NCBI RefSeq assembly: GCF_003952185.1 | Contig: NZ_RXFS01000013.1 | Coordinates: forward strand, 1-64,000 | From: Variovorax sp. 679 | GTDB taxonomy: Bacteria > Pseudomonadota > Gammaproteobacteria > Burkholderiales > Burkholderiaceae_C | Direction of reading: 5' to 3' | DNA: 64,000 nt | Shown: positions 17,638 to 26,131 of the stretch, in pieces | Layout of the letters: each line of letters starts with the position of its first letter | How positions within the stretch are numbered: the stretch's first letter is position 1 | Made by a program: the position numbers and the translations under genes | Notes under the pieces: model-generated | Databases searched by the model: none | What the model was told of the DNA's origin: nothing | Seen by the model: the letters and a program-made list of their open reading frames with translations, nothing else

Positions 17638-18480
17638 CTAGCCCGGCGAGGGTGTCGGTACGTGGCCGCCGATGTCGCGCGCGATGCTCAGCGCGATGTC
17701 GTGCAGGCGCGGTGCGAGTTCGTTGCGCAGGCGCTCCTCGGTGAAGACGAAGGCGGCGCCGCCGCCGTTGAGCGCCATTACCTCGCCATCGGGGCCGATG
17801 AGCGGCACCGACACCGAGTTGATCTCGCGGTGGAACTCGCCGAGCGACAGGCAATAGCCCAGCCGCTTGGATTCGCCGATGGCGCGGTTCATGTTCGGCG
17901 CGATGCTGTCCCACTCGGGGCCGCGCAGCAGGCGCATCGAATCGATCAACTGGTTGCGCTGGGCCTCGGGCAATGCCGAGAGATAGGAGCGGCCGAGCGC
18001 CGAATTGGCCAGCGGCGCGCGCGAGCCCACGTCGAGCCGGGCGGACAGCATCGACGAGCGCGGGCGGCAGGCTTCGATCAGCACCATCTCCATGCCGTCG
18101 CGCACGGCCAGGTAGACCGAGGCACCGACCTCCTCCGCCATCGCCTGCATGCTGGGCCGCGCCGCAGCGCGCACGTCGAGGCTGCCGAGGAACACGCGCG
18201 ACAGCGACACCACGCCCGGCCCGAGCATGAAGCGGTCGGCCGCCTGCGCCGGCTTGAGCATGCCCAGCGAGAGCAGCGTGGCGACCAGCCGGTTGACGGT
18301 GGGGCGAGGAATGCCGGTCATGCGCGCCAGATCGGCATGGCCCAGCACCGGGCGTTCTTCGCTGAAGCAGCGCAGCACCGAGATGCCGCGCTCCAGCGCG
18401 CTCACGGTGTCGGAGCGCTCGCCGCGCGCGTCGGCCTGCTCGGCCGCGGAAAAGGAGGTGTCGTTTTTGTCAGTGGACAT
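17638..18480 (-). CDS. IclR family transcriptional regulator
   Basis: 280 residues from the ATG at 18480. The winged helix-turn-helix is at about 28-90 (SALERGISVLRCF, then MTGIPRPTVNRLVATLLSLG), followed by the IclR effector domain (SVYLAVRDGMEMVLIEACRP, then INSVSVPLIGPDGEVMALN). It sits inside the operon it presumably controls, between the FAD oxidoreductase and AcnX genes. An IclR-like palindrome lies in the divergent promoter at 20136-20153. An in-frame ATG at 18543 would add 21 residues, but the helix-turn-helix spacing fits the shorter form. Confidence 0.9.
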   Translation of the reverse strand: MSTDKNDTSFSAAEQADARGERSDTVSALERGISVLRCFSEERPVLGHADLARMTGIPRPTVNRLVATLLSLGMLKPAQAADRFMLGPGVVSLSRVFLGSLDVRAAARPSMQAMAEEVGASVYLAVRDGMEMVLIEACRPRSSMLSARLDVGSRAPLANSALGRSYLSALPEAQRNQLIDSMRLLRGPEWDSIAPNMNRAIGESKRLGYCLSLGEFHREINSVSVPLIGPDGEVMALNGGGAAFVFTEERLRNELAPRLHDIALSIARDIGGHVPTPSPG

Positions 18481-18553
18481 GGAGGAACCCTTTGCAAGAC
18501 GCTCCAATGTAGAGGCTTGCGAAGAGAGGGCGTCCGGGCTCATGGCCGATGGC

Positions 18554-20008
18554 TCAGGTGCCGGCCTCGGCCGTGGCGAGCGAGGTCGCCGCGCTCTGCC
18601 CGGCACCGGCGCGCAGATACACGCCCTGCTCCAGCAGCGCGGACTGCAGCGCGCCCACGTCGATGAAGCGCGGTTCGATGCCGCCACGCGAGGCCAGCGC
18701 CGCCGCCACGCCCGCGGCCTGGCCGGTGATCCAGCATTGCGGGATCTCGCGCATGAAGCCGTGCGAGTTGCGGTCGCAGGAGATGTGGCGGCCGCAGGCC
18801 AGCAGGCCGTCGAGCTTCCGCGGCACCAGTGCGCCGTAGGGAATGGAGATGTTCGGGAACTTGGGCGAGACCGCTGGCGACACGCCGACCTCGTCCGCCA
18901 GCGGCACGCCGTCGGGCCACTGGCTGCGCAGCACTGCGCCCACGCCGCTCAGGCGCCGCGCATGGCGCACGCCGATCTGCGGCGCGCTCAGCATCAGGTA
19001 GGCGTCCTCGAAGCCCGGCGCGTGGGCGCGGAAGTAGTCGAGGTGCGCGGCCATGGCGCGGTGCGAGCGCACTTCCACGGCGGTGAGGTCGTCCACGTCG
19101 AGCGCCGAGTAGCCCGACTGGCGCGGTCCCATGAAGAGGGCCACGTCGTTGCGCCACGAGACGAAGGGCCGCTCGAACAGGCCGCACTGCTCGCGCCCGC
19201 CCGCCATGAAGGCGGTGAAGGCTTCGGGCTGGCCGGCCTTGAACTCGATCCAGCGGTTCATGTCCACGCCGCCGAAGAGCCAGGAGGTGTTCATGCAGTG
19301 ATGCACGTCGGCCTCCTCGATGTCGTTCACGTAGTCGGCGCCGGCGCGGGCGAACAGGTCGCCGTCGCCGGTGGCGTCGACCACCACGTCGGCCATGATG
19401 GCCATGCGGCCTTCCTTGCTCTCGAACACCACGCCCTTGACGGCGCCGTCCTGCACGATGGGAATGGCGGCCCACGAGTGGTAGATGAGCTTGACCTTGC
19501 GCTCCAGCACGATCTCCTGCGAGAGCAGCTTCAGCCGCTCGGGGTCGATGGTGGGCGACCAGGTGACGATGCCGTGGTAGGCGGCGGTGCGCTGCGACCA
19601 GTGCGCGGCCTTGGCCGTGTCCTGCGAGCCCCAGTCTTCGCGCACCGGACCGGCGATGGCCTCGGCCGGCAGGCGGTCGAACAGCTCTTCCGCGAAGCCG
19701 CGGATCACCAGCTTGCCCTCCCAGTCGGTCATGCGGTCGATCCAGATGACGAGGCCGCCGGTCGACAGGCCTCCCAGGTGGTTGTAGCGCTCGAGCAGCG
19801 CCACGTCGGCACCCGCCCGGGCTGCGGCCGCGGCGGCGGCGGTGCCCGACGGGCCGCCGCCGACCACCAGCACGCCGCAGCGGTGATAGACCGGAATGCT
19901 CTTGCCGGGCTCGGCCCAACTGCCGTGATCAGGTCGCTTGACGCGGCTGTCGCGGTCGAAGATGTCGGAGGACAGGATGCGCTCGTCGGTACGGACGACA
20001 GTTTTCAT
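18554..20008 (-). CDS. FAD-dependent oxidoreductase (FAD_oxidored type)
   Basis: 484 residues. The dinucleotide-binding motif VLVVGGGPSGTAAAAAA is at about 46-62 and the FAD region VVDATGDGDLFARAGADY further on. The C-terminal FAD site reads LACGRHISCDRNSHGFMRE, then GQAAGVAAALA. This is the FAD-dependent dehydrogenase family related to succinate dehydrogenase flavoproteins and seen in several carboxylic-acid catabolic clusters; the substrate is unknown. It is the first gene of the minus-strand array, divergent from the tandem Bug genes, with 156 bases between start codons. There is a 73-base gap to the IclR gene. Confidence 0.88.
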   Translation of the reverse strand: MKTVVRTDERILSSDIFDRDSRVKRPDHGSWAEPGKSIPVYHRCGVLVVGGGPSGTAAAAAAARAGADVALLERYNHLGGLSTGGLVIWIDRMTDWEGKLVIRGFAEELFDRLPAEAIAGPVREDWGSQDTAKAAHWSQRTAAYHGIVTWSPTIDPERLKLLSQEIVLERKVKLIYHSWAAIPIVQDGAVKGVVFESKEGRMAIMADVVVDATGDGDLFARAGADYVNDIEEADVHHCMNTSWLFGGVDMNRWIEFKAGQPEAFTAFMAGGREQCGLFERPFVSWRNDVALFMGPRQSGYSALDVDDLTAVEVRSHRAMAAHLDYFRAHAPGFEDAYLMLSAPQIGVRHARRLSGVGAVLRSQWPDGVPLADEVGVSPAVSPKFPNISIPYGALVPRKLDGLLACGRHISCDRNSHGFMREIPQCWITGQAAGVAAALASRGGIEPRFIDVGALQSALLEQGVYLRAGAGQSAATSLATAEAGT

Positions 20009-20060
20009 GAATGCGTTCTTGGCTTGGCTTGTTTCGCTGTATTTTGATTTCACTTTCCAT

Positions 20061-20107
20061 TTTGTCAAACTCAAAAGACAAATATCTGGGGTATTCCCTA
20101 GTGAATA
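20061..20107. promoter_or_regulatory. AT-rich divergent promoter with two short inverted repeats
   Basis: The 156-base gap between the FAD oxidoreductase and Bug genes is far richer in A+T than its surroundings. It contains TTTGTC-N10-GACAAA at 20061-20082 and TATTC-N6-GAATA at 20092-20107. Either could bind a regulator, but the role is inferred from symmetry and position only. Confidence 0.4.
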
Positions 20108-20135
20108 TGGATTTTTATGGATTTCAAGATCAATA

Positions 20136-20153
20136 TTGGAAGAAGCATTCCAA
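20136..20153. promoter_or_regulatory. IclR-like palindromic operator
   Basis: A perfect inverted repeat, TTGGAA-N6-TTCCAA. This arm sequence is close to operators reported for IclR-family regulators (TTGGAAAT-type half sites). It ends 11 bases before the first Bug ATG and could block its transcription or translation. The IclR gene in the opposing operon is the obvious candidate binder. Confidence 0.6.
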
Positions 20154-20164
20154 CGGAGACATCG

Positions 20165-21160
20165 ATGAAGAAACTTCACGGCACCCGCCGTGCATTCGGC
20201 TCGGCCCTCAGCGCCGCGGCCCTGCTGGGCCTTGCGCCGCTGGCCATGGCGCAGGACTTCCCGGCGCGCGGCAAACCCATCCGCATCGTCGTGGGCTTCA
20301 CTGCCGGCGGCGGCACCGACGCGCAGGCGCGCATCGTTGCGCAGAAGCTCGGCGAGGTGCTGGGCACCAGCGTGATCGTCGACAACAAGCCCGGCGCCAG
20401 CACCATGCTGGCGGCCAACGAGGTGTCGCGCGCCCAGCCCGACGGCTACACGCTGCTGTACGCGCCCTCGTCCACCATGGCGCAGAACCCGCACACCTTC
20501 GCGCAGGTGCCCTACGACCCGTTCAAGGACTTCACCGCCATCTCGATGGGCGGGCGCGGGCCGCTGGTGCTGTCGCTGAGCACCAGCGTGCCGGTCAACA
20601 ACGTGAAGGAGCTCGTGGCCTACGTGAAGTCGCACCCTGGCAAGGTGAGCTACGCCTCGTTCGGCGCGGGTACCTCCTCGCACATCTACGGCGAAGCCTT
20701 CGTGAAGAAGACGGGCATCGACGCGGTGCACATTCCGTACAAGGGCGGCTCCGATGCCGCGAAGGACCTGATCGGCGGGCGCGTGCAGTACATGTTCGAC
20801 TCGGCCTCGTCGGCCATCATCACCGCCTCAACCGGCAAGGTGAAGATCCTCGCGGTGGCCGCCGGCGCGCGCATCGCCGCGCTGCCCGACGTGCCCACCT
20901 TCGCCGAGCAGGGCTACGCGGGGCTCGACCTGCCGAGCTGGCTGGGCTTCTACGGGCCGGCGCGCATGCCGGCGCCGGTGGTCGCGAAGCTCAACGCAGC
21001 GCTGGTGAAGGTACTGGCAATGCCGCAGGTGCAGGAGTTCTATCGAAGCGGCGGCTACGAGGCCGGCGCCACCACGCCCGAGGAATTCGCGGGCATCACG
21101 CGATCGACCTATGACAGCTGGGGCGCGATGGTGCAGCAGGTCGGACTGGTCAAGCAGTGA
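20165..21160 (+). CDS. Bug/TctC family solute receptor, tandem copy 1
   Basis: 331 residues. The signal peptide ends LAPLAMAQ. Family motifs are RIVVGFTAGGGTDAQARIVA near 41, VIVDNKPGAS, and AQPDGYTLLYAPSSTM. Compared with the receptor at 11915, this one and its neighbour share unusual segments: ASFGAGTSSHIYGEAF and SWLGFYGPARMPAPVV. The ATG at 20165 has GGAGAC upstream and is preferred over the earlier ATG at 20117. The gene faces the catabolic operon and is probably controlled by its IclR regulator. Confidence 0.92.
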   Translation: MKKLHGTRRAFGSALSAAALLGLAPLAMAQDFPARGKPIRIVVGFTAGGGTDAQARIVAQKLGEVLGTSVIVDNKPGASTMLAANEVSRAQPDGYTLLYAPSSTMAQNPHTFAQVPYDPFKDFTAISMGGRGPLVLSLSTSVPVNNVKELVAYVKSHPGKVSYASFGAGTSSHIYGEAFVKKTGIDAVHIPYKGGSDAAKDLIGGRVQYMFDSASSAIITASTGKVKILAVAAGARIAALPDVPTFAEQGYAGLDLPSWLGFYGPARMPAPVVAKLNAALVKVLAMPQVQEFYRSGGYEAGATTPEEFAGITRSTYDSWGAMVQQVGLVKQ

Positions 21161-21165
21161 GCGGC

Positions 21166-22164
21166 ATGCGCGCCCCTCTTCATCGCCGCCGCTTCGCCGC
21201 CTGGCTTGCACTCGGCGCCGCCACGCCATGGCTGGCAGCGCACGCCGCCGCGCCATTTCCGGAGAAGGGCCGCACGATCCGCATCGTGCTGGGCCTTGCG
21301 GCCGGCGGCGCGTCGGATGCGCAGGCGCGCTTCGTCGCCAACAAGCTCGGCGAGGTGCTGCAGACGCCGGTGATCGTCGAGAACCGTCCGGGCGCGAGCT
21401 TCATCCTCGCGACCGAGGAAGTGATCCGCTCCGCGCCCGACGGCTACACCTTCATGTACGCGCCCTCCTCGGTGGTGGCGCAGAACCCGCAGACGCTGGC
21501 GCAGGTGCGCTACGACCCGTTCAAGGACCTCACGCCGATCTCCCTCGGCGCTCGCGGCCCGCTGGTGCTGACCGTGCACGCGAGCGTGCCGGCGCGCACG
21601 GTGCAGGAGCTGGTGGCGTACATCAAGGCCAACCCGGGGAAGATGAGCTACGCCTCCTTCGGCACCGGCACCTCGTCGCATATCTACGGCGAGGCCTTCG
21701 CGCGGCAGGCCGGGCTGGACGTGGTGCACGTGCCCTACAAGGGCGGCGCCGATGCGGCCAAGGACTTTCTCGCGGGCCGCGTGCAGTACTACTTCGACGC
21801 CGCACCCAACGCCATCCAGAACACAGCCACCGGCAAGGTGCGCATGCTGGCCGTGGCGGCGCCGAAGCGCAGCCCGATGCTGCCCGACGTGCCCACCATG
21901 GGTGAGCAAGGCGTGAGCGGCGTCGACATGCCGAGCTGGCTGGGCTTCTACGGACCGGCGCGCATGCCGGCGCCGGTGGTCGAGAAGCTCAACGCCGCGC
22001 TGGCGCAGGTGCTGGCGATGCCGGCCACGCGCGACTTCTTCCGACAGGGCGCGTACGAGGCTGAATCGTCGAGCCCGCAGCAACTTGCCGAGTTGACGCG
22101 CGCGACCTACGACCAGTGGGGCGACATCATCCGGAAGCTGGGGCTGGTGAAACAGCAGCAGTGA
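21166..22164 (+). CDS. Bug/TctC family solute receptor, tandem copy 2
   Basis: 332 residues, a close paralogue of the preceding receptor. Shared blocks include NPQTLAQVRYDPFKDLTPIS versus the equivalent in copy 1, and a roughly 50-base stretch near the 3' end is almost identical at the DNA level. The signal peptide is RRRFAAWLALGAATPWLAAHAA. The start is either ATG 21166 or GTG 21157, the latter overlapping the previous stop. Tandem duplication followed by divergence is likely; the two may bind related ligands. Confidence 0.9.
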   Translation: MRAPLHRRRFAAWLALGAATPWLAAHAAAPFPEKGRTIRIVLGLAAGGASDAQARFVANKLGEVLQTPVIVENRPGASFILATEEVIRSAPDGYTFMYAPSSVVAQNPQTLAQVRYDPFKDLTPISLGARGPLVLTVHASVPARTVQELVAYIKANPGKMSYASFGTGTSSHIYGEAFARQAGLDVVHVPYKGGADAAKDFLAGRVQYYFDAAPNAIQNTATGKVRMLAVAAPKRSPMLPDVPTMGEQGVSGVDMPSWLGFYGPARMPAPVVEKLNAALAQVLAMPATRDFFRQGAYEAESSSPQQLAELTRATYDQWGDIIRKLGLVKQQQ

Positions 22165-22170
22165 CAGGAC

Positions 22171-23031
22171 TCAGCGGAAGAACGCCTGCAGCCGCGCGTT
22201 GACCTCGTCGGCGCGCTCGTACTGCGCCCAGTGGCCGGCACCGTCGACCACCACGCCCTCGCGCGCAGGCCCTTCAACAGCCAGTTGCGCGACCAGCGGG
22301 CGTGGGTCGGCGGTGACGTCGAATTCGCCCCACAGCAGCAGCGTCGGCACATTCAATGTGCCGAGCGCCTGCTGCAGCCCGCCCGATTGCGACACCTCCT
22401 TGCTGCGAAAGCGCGTGCCGTGGCAGGAGATGTCGTGGATCTCGAAGGCCAACGCATCGATGGCGGCAGGGTCGTGCAGCATCAGCGCGGCCAGGTTGTT
22501 CAGCAGCGCGGCGCGCTCCGTCTCGCGGTCGGGGGCGGCGCGCCAGTTGATCATCTGCGCCGTCATGCGCCGGAGCGTTCCGTGGCCGCCGCTGCCCACC
22601 AGCGCCAATCGGCGAATGGCACCACGCTGCACGGCGAAGCGCGCCGCGGTCAGCCCGCCGAAGGAAAAGCCGCCGAGGTCGATCGGAGTGCCAGCGCCGA
22701 CGAGCTGGTCGAGCGTTCCGCCAAGCGCGGCGAGCAGCGGCTGCAACGAGTCTTCACCCGGTGCCACGCGCGGCGGTGCGTCGGATTCGTTGAAGCCCGG
22801 CATGTCGGGCAGCCACAACGTGCGGCCGGCCGAAAGTGCCTCTGCATTGCGCAGCCAGTGCATCCAGCTGCCGTGACCGCCGTGCAGCAGCACCAGCGGG
22901 GGCTGGCTCGTGTCCGTACCGAATCGGCGCCAGCGCACGCGCACGCCGTCGTGCACAGGGTCGAGATGAGTCGACAGCGCATCGATGCGCGCGATGGCCT
23001 CGCGGGCCTCGGCTTCCTGACGTGTCGTCAT
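22171..23031 (-). CDS. Alpha/beta hydrolase
   Basis: 286 residues. The alpha/beta hydrolase triad is visible: oxyanion loop LLHGGHGSWMHW near 50, nucleophile GFSFGG near 129, acid WGEFDV near 229, and His in DGAGHWAQYE near 260. The overall pattern (PDMPGFNESDAP, then LNVPTLLLWGE) is like meta-cleavage C-C hydrolases and related esterases. It overlaps the cytochrome b561 gene by 4 bases (ATGA). The reaction cannot be fixed from sequence. It is convergent with the second Bug gene, only 6 bases apart. Confidence 0.85.
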   Translation of the reverse strand: MTTRQEAEAREAIARIDALSTHLDPVHDGVRVRWRRFGTDTSQPPLVLLHGGHGSWMHWLRNAEALSAGRTLWLPDMPGFNESDAPPRVAPGEDSLQPLLAALGGTLDQLVGAGTPIDLGGFSFGGLTAARFAVQRGAIRRLALVGSGGHGTLRRMTAQMINWRAAPDRETERAALLNNLAALMLHDPAAIDALAFEIHDISCHGTRFRSKEVSQSGGLQQALGTLNVPTLLLWGEFDVTADPRPLVAQLAVEGPAREGVVVDGAGHWAQYERADEVNARLQAFFR

Positions 23032-23588
23032 GGCCACATCCTCTGCAGCTCGGGCTCGCCGTCGAAGAATTGATGCTTGAGCGCGCCCAGCACGTGCAGC
23101 GCGAAGATCACGTAGAGCACGTAGCCCGCCCAGGCATGCACGCCGCCCAGCACGGTGTGCAAGGTTTCCTTCAGCGTGGGCTCGATGGCCATGATCCAGC
23201 CGATGCGCGGCCATTCGAACAGGCCGAACAGCTGCATCGGGTGAGTGGAGGCGTCTTTCCAGGCCGAGTCGTGCATCCAGCCCGACAGCGGCAGCAGGAT
23301 CATCAACAGGTACAGCGCGCCGTGTGCAGCATGCGCCGCGAAGCGCTCCAGCGCGCCGAAGGAGCCCGGCATCGCCGGCGGCTTGTGCGTGGCGCGCCAG
23401 AGGATGCGCATGATGACCAGGCCCAGCACCGTGATGCCTATCGACTTGTGGGTATCGATGGCGGGGCGCACCCAGTCGTCAGGGTATTGGTCGACCAGCA
23501 GGATCAGGGCGATGTTGGCGATCATGAGCACGGCAATCAGCCAGTGCAGCGCGATCGCGGTCCGGGTGTAGCGGGTTTGTGCGAGCAT
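23028..23588 (-). CDS. Cytochrome b561 family membrane protein
   Basis: 186 residues with four membrane segments (about 11-31, 48-63, 88-107, 147-168). Haem-ligand histidines are placed as in bacterial CybB-type b561: HW in TAIALHWLIAVLM, HKSIGITVLG, HGALYLLMILLPLSGW, and HAWAGYVLYVIFALHVLGALKH. Such proteins move electrons from ubiquinol at the inner membrane. It is upstream of, and overlaps, the hydrolase gene. Confidence 0.9.
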   Translation of the reverse strand: MLAQTRYTRTAIALHWLIAVLMIANIALILLVDQYPDDWVRPAIDTHKSIGITVLGLVIMRILWRATHKPPAMPGSFGALERFAAHAAHGALYLLMILLPLSGWMHDSAWKDASTHPMQLFGLFEWPRIGWIMAIEPTLKETLHTVLGGVHAWAGYVLYVIFALHVLGALKHQFFDGEPELQRMWP

Positions 23589-23727
23589 GCGGGGAATTTT
23601 CGGGCGTGGGCCGACTCAGTCGGGAGCGCGTGCGATTGTCCCGGCATTCCCCGGGCTTTTCGAAACCGCAGGCCGAGTCTTTACGTACCAGCGAACCACC
23701 GACCGACAGCCGCCCGGACGACATCCC

Positions 23728-25188
23728 TTGAACGATCCTCTCCAAAGCGCCTTCGTGGCCGCATCGCCTCGCCTGTCTCCACCCGGCACCCCGCTGCGAA
23801 GCTGGCTCATCCACGGCAGCGTGCTCGTGCTTTGGGCACTGCTCTTCGCCATGGCCTTCAAGGCCGTGGACGTCGGGGCCTGGTCGGTGGGCGTGGCCTA
23901 CGTGCTCTACGACACCGTGCTGCTGCTGTTCGTCGCGTGGATGACGCTGCCGATCCTGCGGCTGCGGCCCTCGCCTTCCTCTGCGACCGCGACGCGGCGC
24001 AACACGCTGGGCGTGATCGTCGCCTCGCACAACGAGGCGGCCGTGCTGCCCGTGACGCTGGCCGCCCTGCTGGCCCAGACCGACGCACCCGACCGCATCG
24101 TGATCGCCGACGACGGATCGACCGACGGCACGGCCGGGCTGCTGGTCACGCAATACGGTCTCGTCGCACCGGGCCTCGGTGAACTGAGCGCACCCAGCGC
24201 CACGCATCCTTCCCTGTATTGGCTGCGCCTGCCGCACGGCGGCAAGGCCGTCGCGCTGAACGCGGCCGTCCTGTGCATCGACACCGACACCGTGCTCACG
24301 GTCGACGGCGACACGCTGCTCGACAGCCACGCCATCGGCGCCGTCCGCCGCGCCTTCTCCGAAGAGCCGGAACTCGTCGCCGCCACCGGCGTCATCACGC
24401 CCGTGTGCAGTCGCACGCTGGCCGGCCGCTGCTTCCAGTGGTTCCAGACGTATGAGTACATCCGCAATTTCCTCTCGCGCTATGCATGGATGCGGGTCAA
24501 CGGACTGCTGCTGATCTCGGGCGCCTTCGCCGGCTTTCGCACCGAGGCGGTGCGCGCCGTGGGCGGCTTCGACACCGACTGCCTGGTGGAAGACTACGAA
24601 CTCATCCACCGCCTGCACCGCCACGCCCAGGCGCACGGCCTGCCGTGGACCGTGCGCGTGCTCGGCGACGCACAGGCGCACACCGACGCGCCGAGCAGCA
24701 CCGGCGCCTTCCTGCGCCAGCGCCGCCGCTGGTTCGGCGGCTTCCTGCAGACGCAGTTCTGGTACCGATCGATGGTCGGCGACCGGCGCTACGGCTGGCT
24801 CGGTGTCGCGATGCTGCCCGTGAAGGCAGTCGACACGCTGCAGCCGCTCTACGGCCTCGCGGCCTTCGGGCTGCTGCTGGTGTACCTGGTGCGCGGCAAC
24901 CTCGGCGTGCTGGCACCGGTGGCCGGAGTGATCGGCGCGAAGATCGTGCTCGACCTCGCCTTCCATCTGTGGTCGGTGTACCTGTACCGGCGCTGGATCG
25001 GCTCCGGCAGCAGCAAGGCCGGCTTCGCACAGGCCTTCGCGGCCGCGCTGGTCGAGCCCTTCACCTTCCAGATCCTGCGGCACACGGGTGCTGCGTGGGG
25101 ATGGTGGATGTTCCTGACCGGGCGCGGCACCTGGGGAAGGCAGACGCGCGTGGGGCTGGTGGATGCTGATGGGGTGCGGCGGGGCTGA
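23728..25188 (+). CDS. Membrane family 2 glycosyltransferase
   Basis: 486 residues if the TTG at 23728 is used; no ATG lies where the N-terminus should be, and the longer frame from 23587 has no domain character. The GT2 motifs are in order: ADDGSTDGT at about 128-135, VDGDT (DxD) at 192-196, VEDYE at 287-291, and QRRRW at 331-335. Membrane segments lie at about 26-45, 53-75 and near the C-terminus. The layout resembles processive synthases such as PgaC. No polysaccharide export or deacetylase genes are nearby, so it may work alone or with distant partners. The start codon is uncertain. Confidence 0.85.
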   Translation: MNDPLQSAFVAASPRLSPPGTPLRSWLIHGSVLVLWALLFAMAFKAVDVGAWSVGVAYVLYDTVLLLFVAWMTLPILRLRPSPSSATATRRNTLGVIVASHNEAAVLPVTLAALLAQTDAPDRIVIADDGSTDGTAGLLVTQYGLVAPGLGELSAPSATHPSLYWLRLPHGGKAVALNAAVLCIDTDTVLTVDGDTLLDSHAIGAVRRAFSEEPELVAATGVITPVCSRTLAGRCFQWFQTYEYIRNFLSRYAWMRVNGLLLISGAFAGFRTEAVRAVGGFDTDCLVEDYELIHRLHRHAQAHGLPWTVRVLGDAQAHTDAPSSTGAFLRQRRRWFGGFLQTQFWYRSMVGDRRYGWLGVAMLPVKAVDTLQPLYGLAAFGLLLVYLVRGNLGVLAPVAGVIGAKIVLDLAFHLWSVYLYRRWIGSGSSKAGFAQAFAAALVEPFTFQILRHTGAAWGWWMFLTGRGTWGRQTRVGLVDADGVRRG

Positions 25189-25192
25189 AGCC

Positions 25193-26020
25193 TCAAGCCC
25201 CGAAGCGGAAGCTCGACACCACCAAACCGCCCATGAACGCATCCTCGTGATACACGCGCTCGCCGCCCTCGCCCTCGGCCGCACCAACCGCCACCATCAG
25301 CGGAATCAGGTGCTCCTCGCGCGGATGCGCCATGCGCGCCGCGGGGGCTGACTCCCAGTCGAGCAATTGCGCATTGCGCTCGCCGGCAGAGCTCTTCACC
25401 ACCGCCGCGTCGAGCCAATCGTCGAAAGCCTTCGACACGCCGTGTGCCTGCGGGCCGAAGTTGCGCAGGTTGTGATAGCTCAGCCCGCTGCCGACGATCA
25501 GCACGTTCTCGTCGCGCAGTGGCGCAATCGCGCGGCCCAGCGCCAGGTGCTCGGCCGGGTCGAGCCCGCGGCGCAATGACAGCTGCACCACAGGCACGTC
25601 GGCCTTCGGGTAGATCGCGGCCATGGGCGAGAACATGCCGTGGTCGTAGCCGCGCTCGGGATCGATCTGCACCGGCAGGCCGGCGGCGGCGATCAGCGAC
25701 TGCACGCGCTGTGCGAGTTCGGGTGAGCCCGGCGAGTCGTAGTGCACCTCGTAGGTGTGGGCCGGGAAGCCGCCGTAGTCGTAGATCATGGGCGGCCTGG
25801 GGTTGCCCTGCACCGTGAAGACCGGCGACTCCCAGTGCGCCGACACCATGAGGATGGCGCTCGGCTTGCGGCCGATCTGGCACGGCATGTCGGCCAGCGA
25901 GGCTGCGAGCTGGTCGTAGGTCGGGCCCATTTCCTTCTTCATCCAGGGCCAGGGGCCGCCGCCGTGCGAGATGAAGTACGTGGGCAAACGAGAAGTGTTG
26001 GTGGCGTTGTCGTGGGTCAA
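25193..26020 (-). CDS. ygiD: YgiD-like extradiol ring-cleavage dioxygenase
   Basis: 275 residues. The LigB-type class III extradiol dioxygenase pattern is clear: PTYFISHGGGPWPW near the start, MVSAHWESP, YDYGGFPAHTYEV, and YDHGMFSPMAAIYP, which supply the metal-binding histidines. In E. coli YgiD cleaves DOPA (4,5-extradiol) using zinc. The TTG at 26020 is chosen because AAGGAG precedes it at good spacing; an ATG at 26059 has no such site. It lies opposite a LysR regulator, the usual arrangement for this gene. Confidence 0.88.
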   Translation of the reverse strand: MTHDNATNTSRLPTYFISHGGGPWPWMKKEMGPTYDQLAASLADMPCQIGRKPSAILMVSAHWESPVFTVQGNPRPPMIYDYGGFPAHTYEVHYDSPGSPELAQRVQSLIAAAGLPVQIDPERGYDHGMFSPMAAIYPKADVPVVQLSLRRGLDPAEHLALGRAIAPLRDENVLIVGSGLSYHNLRNFGPQAHGVSKAFDDWLDAAVVKSSAGERNAQLLDWESAPAARMAHPREEHLIPLMVAVGAAEGEGGERVYHEDAFMGGLVVSSFRFGA

Positions 26021-26057
26021 GTCGATGCTCCTTGAAAGCGTTGCATCGACTCTAGAC

Positions 26058-26074
26058 ATTTCCCTGGAAGAAAT
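26058..26074. promoter_or_regulatory. Candidate LysR operator between dioxygenase and LysR genes
   Basis: ATTT-N9-AAAT with inner TTTCC/GGAA symmetry meets the T-N11-A rule. It lies 38 bases upstream of the dioxygenase start and 58 bases upstream of the LysR start. A longer, widely spaced repeat TGCATCG...CGATGCA (26042 and 26085) flanks it. Confidence 0.45.
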
Positions 26075-26131
26075 CGACAGGCTACGATGCATCGAATCAG
26101 TTCCTCACAAGAAAGCTTCAAGGACGTTCAC

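Noticed and set aside
18149-20047. 632-codon plus-strand frame opposite the FAD oxidoreductase and IclR genes
   Set aside because: Antisense of two domain-complete genes; the translation is His/Ala/Val-rich noise.
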